This document shows positions 46,813-57,367 of a DNA stretch of 64,000 nucleotides, one piece after another. The notes beneath the pieces are model-generated. The model had not been told where the DNA came from. It made no database searches and saw nothing but the letters and a program-made list of their open reading frames with translations. This DNA comes from Chrysoperla carnea. Its lineage: Eukaryota > Arthropoda > Insecta > Neuroptera > Chrysopidae. A program made the position numbers and the translations under genes. Numbering within the stretch: position 1 is the first letter of the stretch; each line of letters opens with the position of its first letter. The stretch covers positions 116,740,368 through 116,804,367 of the forward strand of contig NC_058337.1 in assembly GCF_905475395.1 (NCBI RefSeq). Direction: 5' to 3'.

Positions 46813-48654
46813 AAATAAATGTGAAATTCATAAAGATGACTCCATATTCAACTTTGAATTGTCATAGTAAATTTTGAAAATATAAATACTTCAATACCAA
46901 TATATGAAGTTGATAAAAACGAAAAATCTTAAAAAATGTAGGAAAACGTTGTTTTTATAATGGCAATAAGCAATCGTAGTATAATATCGGATTAAGAAAT
47001 GTATTAATTTTGATTTATACAGTAAACAGATCTTAAAATTTTGAAAATAAACTGTAATAAACTGCAAATTACCAAAAAATTAGTATGCTTTTTCATTTTA
47101 TAAAATTTTCAGGCTTGACTACGAGATAATTTTATATTTTACGCGTTTAGGCAACTGAACTTGGAGCCACTGCATCTTAAATCGCCAATTAACGGCAAAC
47201 AATTATAATTTGCTAATATATAAGTATTACTAAAGATAACTCTACGATTTTTCGACTTTCAATTTATTCCCTAATTTTCTAGAACAATTTTTGTATTATA
47301 TAAACACGTATTTCGACTGCCAAGTATACGTATAGCGTATGTAAGTCGTTAATTTGCTAGCCGGTTACTAGTCGCAATCAAATATGAGCGAGATATAATA
47401 TATATACTCGACTTACTGTTGAGTTTTCTAATCATTTCGGTCGAGTGAGAAGCCAATATTGCTCTGGAACATGCGCCACACTATATAAAACCAGGTGATA
47501 CCAATGTCTGTTTTAAAAAATTTAATAAATAGCTATAAATATTTTTATATACAAGCGTTGATTTTTATCAATTGCGACACTTGAACGCCACCTGTTTTAT
47601 TTAAATAATTGATCGGAAAAAAATCATATACTAGAATATTTTATATAAAATTGCGTCATACCCGATCCCGTTTATATTTTAAAAGTACAGTAAAACATCT
47701 TTATAAGCAAGCTTTTATATTAAATGTTGGCATTAAAAGTATATTCGTGGAAAAAATGTTGACGGTATTGAAGTAAGCGTATTACCAACAAAGAGTTTAT
47801 ATATAATCTCTATGATTACCAATTTTAATTTTTGTTAGTAAAGTGGACGCTGAAAACGACAACATGTAATAGAACTTTGTGTATTTAGTAGAAAAGCAAT
47901 ACATTCCTGGACGACTATGGAATATCGAATTCGGATAAATATTATTAAAATCAAATGTGGTGAAACGGTACGGGAAAATAAATTTTGTGGTTTAGAGCAG
48001 GAAATTTACTCTCCAGAACTCAAACCATTCAAAATAACTGAAAACCAGGTTTTCGGGTGTCAAAACTGTTTTGAAAGTTGCTAATGTTTAACAATTTAAG
48101 ATATAACTAATTGTCGTATTTTTTCATTACCTAATATAAAAATATTACTTGGATCGTTATAGTTTTACCATCCCCATTTATTTATTATGTTTCATATTTT
48201 ATAGATATGTTTCACTGTATTGCTGTATATATGTGTTTATAGTGGTATATACATAAATTTATATATGAATTAAAACATTATCCATCCATTCCGCATTCAA
48301 CATAAATCTACCCATTTTAAATCTGTTAATTGGATATGAAAAAAGTTTAAATACTGTAGCGAGAACATTTCAAATGATGTATGTATATGTATAAATGTGT
48401 GTATGTGTGTGTGTATTCGTGTGCACTCTACAAATCAATTATTTCAATATATAAAAATAAATACAAAAAAAAAGTGAATACAGGCTGTTTTAAGGTAATT
48501 GTCGTGCTACAATATTGTTATCAAGTTTTGGATTATATGTGTGTTAAGAATAGACGAGCTTGTAGTGAAATAAGCCATAACTTTTGCCTAGATTCAATAC
48601 CTTACACACACAATTGTCTACTAATAATTGTTTCTGTTACAACCACAGTCACAT
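46813..48654. other. intergenic DNA, no gene seen
   Basis: AT-rich sequence after the mutarotase-like gene. Around 47292-47380 a fragment ('aacacgtatttcgactgcca' followed by AGTATACG and GTAAGTCG) is a diverged relative of the Penelope-like ends at 13.4-14.6 kb. A GTGTGTATGTGTGTGTGT microsatellite lies near 48396-48413. Confidence 0.5.
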
Positions 48655-49030
48655 GATCGGATCGAATTTGCCTGTGTTATCAAAAAATCGAAATTTTTAA
48701 CTTTATGACGTCATCAGAATCATAAAAATTTAATTTTGGTCTATCACGTCCAAATTTTATCCAATTTTGATAAATCAAGTATGTAATCCTACAAAATTTG
48801 GGCCATACTTTTCAAATTTGTGGAAATTTACCTAGCTATAATAGTTCTCAAGAATGGGGATTCCTGTTCTCGAAATTAAGAACATGAGTGATAGCTAGCG
48901 AAAAATTGACACCACAATAGAAAAGAATGACCAATAATTAGTGGGTTTCAAAAAAAATTTCAATAAGATCGGATCAAATTTGCCTGTGTTATCAAAAAAA
49001 TCTAAATTTTTAACTTGATGACGTCATCAA
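48655..49030 (-). repeat. inverted relative of the 313-bp tandem repeat at 16.0-16.7 kb
   Basis: Minus-strand blocks TTGATAACACAGGCAAATTT, GATGACGTCATCAAGTTA and 'gaaacccactaattatt' match the plus-strand array at 15997-16690. The block GGATC(G/A)AATTTGCCTGTGTTATC occurs twice on the plus strand (about 48658 and 48973), so at least one full unit plus a partial one is present here too. Confidence 0.65.
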
Positions 49031-49054
49031 AATTTTAACGTGTAATTAAAATTG

Positions 49055-49320
49055 ATTACAAAACGAAGAAGTTATAAGCGATCAAAGATGTCCATCTCCT
49101 TTTAGCAAAGCAAAGTTTTATATATTTAATCTCTGTGGCGATACCCACGTATGACGTCACTAGTGGGTATCTTCTTCCTCTTTGTTTAATTAGGAATATT
49201 AAACGTGATTATCTTGCATACTTAATAGTAAAGATTTTTAAAAACCAACTTCACTTTTTGTGAAGTGAGAATTCTTCATGCGAATCGATAAAAAAAATTT
49301 AGTCTGATCCAATATTGCAT
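49055..49320 (+). repeat. dispersed repeat, relative of 15.19-15.46 kb
   Basis: Shared blocks in order: TATAAGC(G/A)ATCAAAGAT, CCATCTCCTT, TGGCGATAC, TGGGTATCTTC, GTTTAATTAG, 'agtaaagatttttaaaaacc' and GTGAAGTGAGAATTCTTCAT. Confidence 0.65.
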
Positions 49321-51189
49321 ACATCCTGTATAAATAAATAAAATAAAATGTATATAATAAAATAAATATCAATGCACACATTCATTTATATTCTTGTTTC
49401 CAGGTTGTTGTATTAGCAGTTTCAATGATGGTCTAGGAATGTGGATGGAGCTGGGGGGAATGGAATCGTTATAAAAACTAAGCACGTTTAGTAGCATTAC
49501 AAAAAAAACAAGAAGTGTTACGAATAGTTTTTCCTTCTATTCTCTAACATTGTGCAGCAGTATGGTAGATAGTTGGTGGTTGAGAAATAGCGTTAAATTA
49601 GAGACGATATCCTCTACCTATGGGTACTCCCACCTCGTCGTCATATATTCCTATTTAACCGTATTCTCATTGGGAATAAATAAGTGAGGTTAGTGTTGGG
49701 GGCTTGGTGCATCAAAGATAAAACAACGATTACAACTAAAACGCAATTCTTTTGTGTTTTATATTGAGTCCCGGTCTGTTTCATTCAAAGTGGTTTTTTT
49801 AACAAAAGAATAAACAGAATGCATTTTGTTTTGATTTTTTTCCAAAGAAATTTATTTAACAGAATATCAACGATTTTTTATTTTGCTTTAATAAAAGCTC
49901 ATTCATGTAACAAACAGCAGAGAAAAATCATTTTTCGAAAATGGGAATTATAAGCAGACTTAAATCTTAAAATAATAGCAAAGGTCTATGAAATATATAA
50001 ATAACTAGAAAATTAATAGAGTGAGCTATTTTTATTCGACAGTTGATTTACATTTTTACATTTGAATAGTATCGTTGTAAATTACTATGATTTCCAAATC
50101 TCCGTCATTTATTAAACGCCTACTGAAACCAGGTTGATACCTATTACCGTTAGTCATTTTTAAGCAACCGGTTGTCGCATGAACGAATGGTTTTCCCAAA
50201 ATTCGAAAAGTAGTTAGTTCTGTAATTTCCCGGTATTTCAAATAAAGTTGTAAAAGGAAGAATTTTTCGAACATAGCAAAACATTTTTGCCTGCAATTAC
50301 CTATTTTTTAATCTTATATATGTTCGCCGTTAACTATTTTGCAAATATTAATTTTACCTGTGTAACACTTTTTTTTTATTATACCGATGACTATTATACT
50401 CGATTTTTATTAAATCGACCAGAAGATCACAAAATATTTTTAGGCTTTAGGTGTTTAAATTTTCCGCCGATAACAAATTTAATGATCTTCAAAACTTTAG
50501 AATAAGAAAATTTCAAAAAAGAATTTTTACATTTTTGAACAAATGTAGCTTTTAGTATTATAAATTCGGTACAGTATTCCAATAAAACTTCCAGAAAAGT
50601 CGTGGTGTTGTAAAATAGAAAACGAACACTACTTCTATACATATGTTCGAAAATAACATTAAACAACCAACATTTATAGTTACAAATAACAAAAAATAAA
50701 CATATTTTCTAGGTAAAAAGTTAATAACCTTAAAAATTGTTGTATAAGCTAGCCACCGGGCAAAAAAACTTTGTTACGAGCGCCACACACGACCTCTTTA
50801 TTTGTTTCAAAGACTAACACGAGAACAATTTTAATCTAGAGCTTATATTATATTTTTATTGCAAAACTTACAAAGTTTACAAATAATTTTTAATTTAAAC
50901 TACAATTTTAACATTGCCGCGTATTGTTATTATTATTAAAAAACAGTATACTGTTTGTAAACCATATCGTTAGCTATTTATATTATATGAAGTAAGAAGA
51001 GTTCTTACGGACATTCTGTATTCTATGTATGAAGCAAAGAAGGATTGTATATGTTTATACATGCGCCCATCCGTTTAGACTCATCACTTGGAAGTTGTAC
51101 ACATACAATCACACACAGTAACACATAACCATCACACATAGTACACATTTATACACATATGGCTAACGAGATAGCTTACAATCGGTGTA
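49321..51189. other. AT-rich intergenic DNA, no gene seen
   Basis: No supportable exon. 49882-49912 repeats the 'aagctcattcatgta' text found near 18070. Overlapping opposite-strand open frames at 50056-50666 lack motifs and splice partners. Confidence 0.5.
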
Positions 51190-51790
51190 AGTGCATTATG
51201 TATTTTTATACCATGTATATATGAAATATACATAGTATATTAAGTTTAGTCCAAAGTTTGTAATACGCCTAAAAATATTCATGCTACGAAAAAAATTTTG
51301 GTATAGGTGTTCATAGAATCACCTAATTAGTCCATTTCCGGTTGTCCGTCCGTCCGTCTGTGGACACGATAACTCAAAAACGAAAAAAGATATCAAGATG
51401 AAATTTTTATAGCGTACTCAGGACCTAAAAACTGAGGTCAAGTTCGTAAATGAGCAATATGGGTCAATTGGGTCTTGGGTCCGTAGGACCAATCTTGTAA
51501 ACCGTTAGAGATAGAACAAAAGTTTAAATGTTCTTTATAAAAAAATAAACAACTTTTGTTTGAAACATTTTTTTGTAAACATCACTGTTTACTCACGAGG
51601 GCGCTTATTAGGTGCAAATTTTATAGTATGCATTAATAAGGGAATATCAGTGTGTAGCTATTTAAAAGTGGATATCTTTTTTTATTAACGTGACGTCAAA
51701 AAACAAACGATTGTTTCATCAACACTGTCTATACATGGTATTTCAACAATTAACGCAGTCAATTGTTTGTTTTCACTTGTTTTTAAAATT
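51190..51790 (-). repeat. dispersed ~600-bp repeat, copy 2
   Basis: Reverse-complement copy of the family at 23.82-24.48 kb, with GTAATCTACCATG-like outer text replaced but the diagnostic blocks intact: AAGTTTGTAATACGCC variant, TCCATTTCCGGTTGTCCGTC, GTCTTGGGTCCGTAGGACCA and GTAAACATCACTGTTTAC. Confidence 0.8.
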
Positions 51791-51995
51791 ACTTTCGTGA
51801 TATGGCAGTAAGTTATAATATAGGTTTAAAGTAATTGAAGATAAATGTTTAATAAGCAACTAAAAAAAGGATTGACAACGAACCATTTTGGTCACGACGT
51901 CTGGTGGTTAAAATTGTAACTATCTTTTTAGTTTGCCCAAGTCTGGTGACTGTCTTGTACAAGTTGAACATACATTTGGTACTATTGTTTAAAAC

Positions 51996-52280
51996 CTTTA
52001 TGGCCGTAAGAGCTTTTGATCAGAGCGATCTGTAGAATATTTTGGGGGCGGTTTGAAAAAGTTACGCTGGAAGCCATTTTCCAAGTTATATACTAAAACA
52101 ATAATATATGCGTAGCTTTGAGCGCTCATAGCTCGAAAACTGCTCGTTAAAAAATTTTGTGGCCGTGAGATCTTTTGAACAGAACGATCCGAAGAACATT
52201 TTGATGGTGTTTGAATAAGAGATCCTTTTTTGGTTAGACTTCCAGCATTTTTTAGAACTTTTCTATTAACATACTGCCAC
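51996..52280 (+). repeat. two-unit ~159-bp tandem repeat
   Basis: TGGCCGTAAGAGCTTTTGAT at 52001 recurs as TGGCCGTGAGATCTTTTGAA at 52160. Both are followed by CAGA-CGATC, an 'agaa-attttg' block and GGTTTGAA/GTGTTTGAA. An opposite-strand open frame spans both units and is a by-product. Confidence 0.6.
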
Positions 52281-52724
52281 ACAGATAAATATTCAGGGTT
52301 GAATTCCCATTAAGTTGACGTAAAGTTTGAAGTTATAATCAATTTTTGATTAACTCTTTATCCCATTCGTATATAGAGGTATAAAGGCGATAAAATTTAG
52401 CAGTTGTGCAGTTGTAGAGTTATAATGATTATTATGATTGTATTGTATAACGCGCATTTAACAAAATCTACCCATGGCTACGAGAGCAACTACTCGAAAG
52501 AGATAAAAATTATTTCATTTGTGTTACTGAATAATGGGTGATACAAACGATATCAACCACCGACCGCCATTTCATGCTTACATATACGTATGTGGATTTA
52601 TAAAATGGTTTTGTTAATGAATGTAGGAATTTACACCATTTTTTATTTATTTTTATATTAAAAATAATAATTTTCGTTTCATTGCGATAAGCTTCTAATG
52701 ACGTAGTGTTCTTATTAACTCCCG

Positions 52725-53470
52725 ACTAACAAAGGGGATTGTTGTAAGTTTAACGTGTCTGTGCATCTGTCTGTGACATCGTAGTTCCATAACGGATGAG
52801 CGATTTTGATTTTTTTTTTGAAAGGTACTGCTTTGATCGAGAGTGTTTTTAGCTATGGTTCAAGTTCAAGTTTAGGGCTCTATACCCGAAAAAAAGTAGA
52901 AAAGAGGAAATTATATTTAAACGACTGAGGAAATTTTCTTGACACATAGCTAAGAACATTCTAGATCAAATTACCTTTCAAAAAAAGAAATTGGTCAGGC
53001 CTGAGTCGATCAGACCTAATGAATCGTTCAGACCTGATTTTGCGACATCGTAGCTCTTAAGTGGATAAACCAATTTTGTTTTTCTACAATTTTCTACAAT
53101 TTTCGACATTCTAGATCAAATCCATTTAAAAGCTACGATGCTACAAGCGAATCGATCAGATCTGATTTTGTGTCGGGGGTTCTTTTACTTTGAATATGAA
53201 ATTCCATGAAACCAATGGTAAAAATCGAAAACTGTAAAGTTTTTTTATTTGCTGTCTTTTACATACCATAGAATGTTTTTTCCTTCGATGTGGTGCCATA
53301 GCCACGAGGACATAAGCCGTCTGCTTGATCGCCCTAGGGATGTAATTAAACTTGGTGATAAAGGAGTAGGTTAGGCGAGAGCAAGTGGGTTATAGGATAG
53401 AATGTGGTGGATTTGTCTAAAGTTGGGATTTTCCATATTGCGAGCAAAGCCATGGAAAACCGCTAGTATG
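52725..53470 (+). repeat. transposon-relic cluster
   Basis: The segment 52725-52920 carries the TGTCTGTGACATCGTAGTTC family blocks seen at 4.7 and 31.4 kb; 52960-53165 has rearranged pieces of the same ('acattctagatcaaat', AGCTACGATGCTAC). The right edge 53440-53468 is, on the minus strand, ACTAGCGGTTTTCCATGGCT followed by TTGCTCGC, a relative of the ACTAG...GCTTTGCTGGGC motif at 20.8 kb. Confidence 0.5.
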
Positions 53471-54400
53471 TAATATATCGTAATATTTTTCTAATTATGA
53501 ACGAAGAAAATATAAAAAAATTGACATTATTGAAAAATAATATATTTTTTTATTTAAGAAGCTTACTAAATTGAAAAATGTTTTGAATTACATTTTTCAT
53601 AAAGTATATAAATCAGTTTACAAAACGTAACAGAAAAAACGATTAATTTCTGCAAAATATTTTAAAAAGGTGCAATGACGATAAAAAATGAAAAACTGCA
53701 TGAATTTTTGTCAATTTGCCAAAGTATAAAATACGCCGTAACCTAAAAGTGAAGACATTCACCGTGCCAACGAGAGGCCCGCAGGTTGATTCATAGCAAT
53801 TGTTATTGTTAATATTACCCTGTTCTTCTGGTTGGTAATTGTAATGGTTAATTCACTCTTTAGAAATGAGCAACGAAGGAATAATAAGTGAACCATAGAT
53901 TTTTCAATTATCACAAATATCCATAGATTTTTCAAATATCACCCAAGTTCAGTCAGGATGGTCCCTTCGCTTCGTTTTGAAAACGCTACCAAGTAATTTT
54001 GTCAAGATTATATCTGTTGCATACAGTATATTGTTAAGCGTTGATTGAAAATTTGAATGAAAAATAAACATACATTTATAGATTTTCATAAATAATCCTA
54101 AATAACGTATTCAGTTAAATATATCGGTTTACGTATAATATAAAGCTTCTTCCATTCAATATCGTTCTATCCAATATACAAAATATAGATATTAATATAA
54201 AGTATTCTATAAGTAATTTATAAATAAGTATCAGCGCTTGTATTATTTTATTAAACACATATTTTAATTTTTTTTATTGGTATAGATTTATAGGCTGGAA
54301 GCGTCTACCGTTGCAATATTTTTTTAATAGTTTATGGGAAAAACAATGAAAAAACGATAAATGGAGCATATTATAAAATATATAAGAATATAATATATAT
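53471..54400. other. AT-rich intergenic DNA, no gene seen
   Basis: No exon or named repeat. A short local duplication ('ccatagatttttcaa') occurs at about 53894 and 53922. Confidence 0.5.
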
Positions 54401-54701
54401 ACAGGGTGTCCTTTTTAAGTTGGCGTTTGATTGAAACTCAAAAAAATAAGCTTTATCGAATAAAAATCTTCAAATATTACCCTTTTAAACAGTAACTACT
54501 TTCTAATCTAAAGTGTTCATTTATGTATTACCAGGTATGGAATAGAGTGGGCTTTTAATTGAGCCTGAAATCATGGGTCAAGCTTATTGTCTGCGTAAGA
54601 TGTGAGCTTTTAGACCCAAAATTTTTTGCATGAAGCATTTCGCATAAATAAAACTTATTTTTCGAGTTTCAAGTATATGTCAACTTAAAAAGGCACCTGT
54701 A
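54401..54701. mobile_element. 300-bp MITE with ~21-bp terminal inverted repeats
   Basis: The left end ACAGGGTGTCCTTTTTAAGT and the right end ACTTAAAAAGGCACCTGT pair as imperfect inverted repeats, and TA flanks both sides. Nothing coding lies inside, so it is a non-autonomous DNA transposon. The TA target and size suit a Tc1/mariner- or related-superfamily MITE, but the superfamily cannot be fixed from the ends alone. Confidence 0.75.
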
Positions 54702-54832
54702 TGTATTTCATGATAAATGATTTCGTGTGTCAATAATTTCAATTATAAATATCTTGTTTGCTTACCGGTGTATACAAATTTCCACGATAAACGTCCTTTT
54801 ATTGAAGAATAGCCTTTTATACAATAAAATCA

Positions 54833-55445
54833 AGTGAAAATAAACAATTGACTGAGTTAACTGTTGGAATACTATGTATAGACAGTGTTTATTACTGTGT
54901 CTATTAGTGTTTATTACACATACATACATGTCACACATCAGGAAAAGCTTTTAGACATTTCGATATTCAAAATCCTGACATATATATAACTGATATGGCC
55001 ATAGCATACATACTATACAATTTGCGCTCTCACGGGTAAACAGTGATGTTTACGAAAAAATGTTTCAAACAAAATTTTTTATAAGGAACATTTTTTACAT
55101 TTAAACTTTTGTTCTATCTCTAACGGTTTACAACATGGGTCCTATGGACGCCAGACCCAATTGACCCATGTTGATCATTTACGAACTTCACCTCACTTTT
55201 TTCGTCCTTAGCACGCTATAAAAGTTTCAGCTTGATGTCTCTTTTAGTTTTTGAGTAATCGTGATGACAGACGGGCAGACAGACGACAGACAGATGACAG
55301 ACAACCGGAAATGGGCTAATTAGGTAATTCTATGAACACCTATACCAAAATTTTTTGTTGTAGCATCAATATGTTTAAGCGTTACCAACTTGGGACTAAA
55401 CTTAATATACTATGATATATTTCATATAAACATGGTATAAATATT
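54833..55445 (+). repeat. dispersed ~600-bp repeat, copy 3
   Basis: Direct copy of the family at 23.82-24.48 kb: AACAATTGACTGAGTTAACT, GGGTAAACAGTGATGTTTAC, 'gttctatctctaacggttta', ACAACCGGAAATGGGCTAAT and 'gcgttaccaacttgggacta'. The G-A-C-A-G-A-C-rich stretch at 55267-55304 has expanded differently from copies 1 and 2. Confidence 0.8.
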
Positions 55446-55612
55446 ATTAAATTGAAGAAATTGCGTTTATTTAGCTCTTGTTGTAAATATTTGCTGAACA
55501 AGTAAACTTCTTGAGCCATTAACTATCAGTTTTAAATTCAAGTAAATAGATACATGATTGCCCAAATATTTTCTTGAATCAAGAAAATATTTACTTGCAT
55601 GTTAAGAAACTT

Positions 55613-55647
<35 letters not shown>

Positions 55648-56340
55648 TTTTTTTTTTTTTTTACAGTGTACTGTTAAAATTCAAATTATAAAATATAACA
55701 AATCAACAAAAAAATGACTATTTATTACAGTATTTCAAAATAATGCTATCAAAACTCTCAACAATAAAAGTATAATTTATACAATAATATCAAATTTAAA
55801 TACTAGTATTTTAACACATGTTGGGAAAATAATATGATATCGGATTTAAAATAAATATACCATACACAAATATTCGATATGAATCGAATACTATTTGAAA
55901 ACTTTGATAATATTTGAGAGACCATTAACAATATATGTATATATATATGCATGTATATACACATCGAATTTGAATATCGAAATGTCTAAAAGCTTTTCCT
56001 GATAACAAACAGCGTAGTCAGCTATTATCAATTGTATATATGATGTTCATTGTTTGAGATTATATCGAATGAAAAAAAAAAATTCAGTTAAATTACTCAT
56101 AATTTTCTCGCATTAGTTGAAATAACACGATTTTACAAAAATTTTGTATACAAAGCTGTACCACTTTTTAGTGTTATCTTTGTTGCCAGGCAAGTCTAAG
56201 AGTAAATATATTTCTTGCAATATTGGACCTTTTAGGATATCAATTTGTTCAGAGTCTAGTGAATGGCGATCGGACATGGCGGTATAGTATGGATTTTGCT
56301 CCAACCGTTTGGCAACCGATTTTGCTCCAACCGTTTTTTA
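55446..56340. other. AT-rich intergenic DNA with a long T tract
   Basis: Contains a perfect 25-bp palindrome (55566-55590, 12-bp arms) followed by a ~50-base T tract interrupted by AC at about 55642 (55613-55662). No exon is supported. Confidence 0.55.
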
Positions 56341-56902
56341 TTTAAGGTAAGGTTAGGTTGGAGTGGCTGTCCTGGTGTGGGACACACTTTGACCATAAAG
56401 TCTGCTAAAATACCTATAGGAAGGTTGACTCATGCCCAGCTACTACTACACGAACCATTTGGAGCTGTTTAAGAATAGCAAGAGTGCTTTGACGTCAACT
56501 TTAGATCGGACAGGCTGTCAAAGAAAGGCTGACTCAAAACTCTTGTCAGGAGTCTATCTCCTCCTGACAAGAACTTGAAAGTGACAGAGAAGATGAGATA
56601 TCGTTTTGTCTTCCTCCTCATTATGACAGATCCTGCAATAATCGTATTGTACTGGTAGGCGCAGTCATCCAGTGAGACTGCCGCCTAGCCAGTGTCCTGT
56701 ACAATCGGTTTGAAAAGCCTACAATTGTACTCCGACCTATCTTGCAATACTGCAATAACACTCGTCCTTTAAAATTGGCTTTTTTTAAGATTTTCTCATT
56801 CAGAAGCAGCTTGAAGTTTGCAAAAGGAACTCTTGGATGCCTAGTGTCATTTTTATCGAGCTCGTTGGTTTCACAATTCTTTGGAATGCCCGTGTGTTTC
56901 AA
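56341..56902 (-). pseudogene. LINE 3'-end remnant (RNase H / C-x2-C...H...C tail)
   Basis: Read on the minus strand, the segment shows KHTGIPKNCETNELDKN (compare the GHSGIxGNExAD block of LINE RNase H domains), SNRLYRTLARRQSHWMTAPT and, after a frameshift, CRICHNEEEDKTISHLLCHF, the Cys/His motif that ends Jockey/R1-type ORF2 proteins. A non-coding tail follows, ending in GGACAGCCACTCCAACCTAA. The stops and frameshift show it is dead. It is a relic of a Jockey-like non-LTR retrotransposon; the clade is my inference. Confidence 0.65.
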
Positions 56903-57334
56903 AAGTAAATCTTAAAAGTGTTGTAACTACTTCTTTAAACTTTATAAAGTTCGAGTAGTTAAGTATTTATGAATTATTAAATATTTATATGACTTTATTC
57001 AGAACAATAATGGTCTCAATACTGGCCCTTCTAAGCATCTTCTGATATTTTTCAATTCAGAAAAGGTAATGACTCTTCCCCTTTTTTAATCAAAACCAAA
57101 ATCGGAGTGACTTCTTTCCTGTCAGTAGCTATTTATTATCTGTAGAATGATTGGTAAAATTAAAAACAATTTTTCAAGAGACATACGGTATACAATCGTA
57201 TGTGAAAGTTCTCATTGTATAGAGTATTCGTATGGATTTACATTAAATTCATAGTGAATATTACAGTTTTTATATATTTCGATAAAAGTTTATGAAATGT
57301 CAATATCAGTTACTTAGGGAGTTTCAATTCCTAT

Positions 57335-57367
<33 letters not shown>

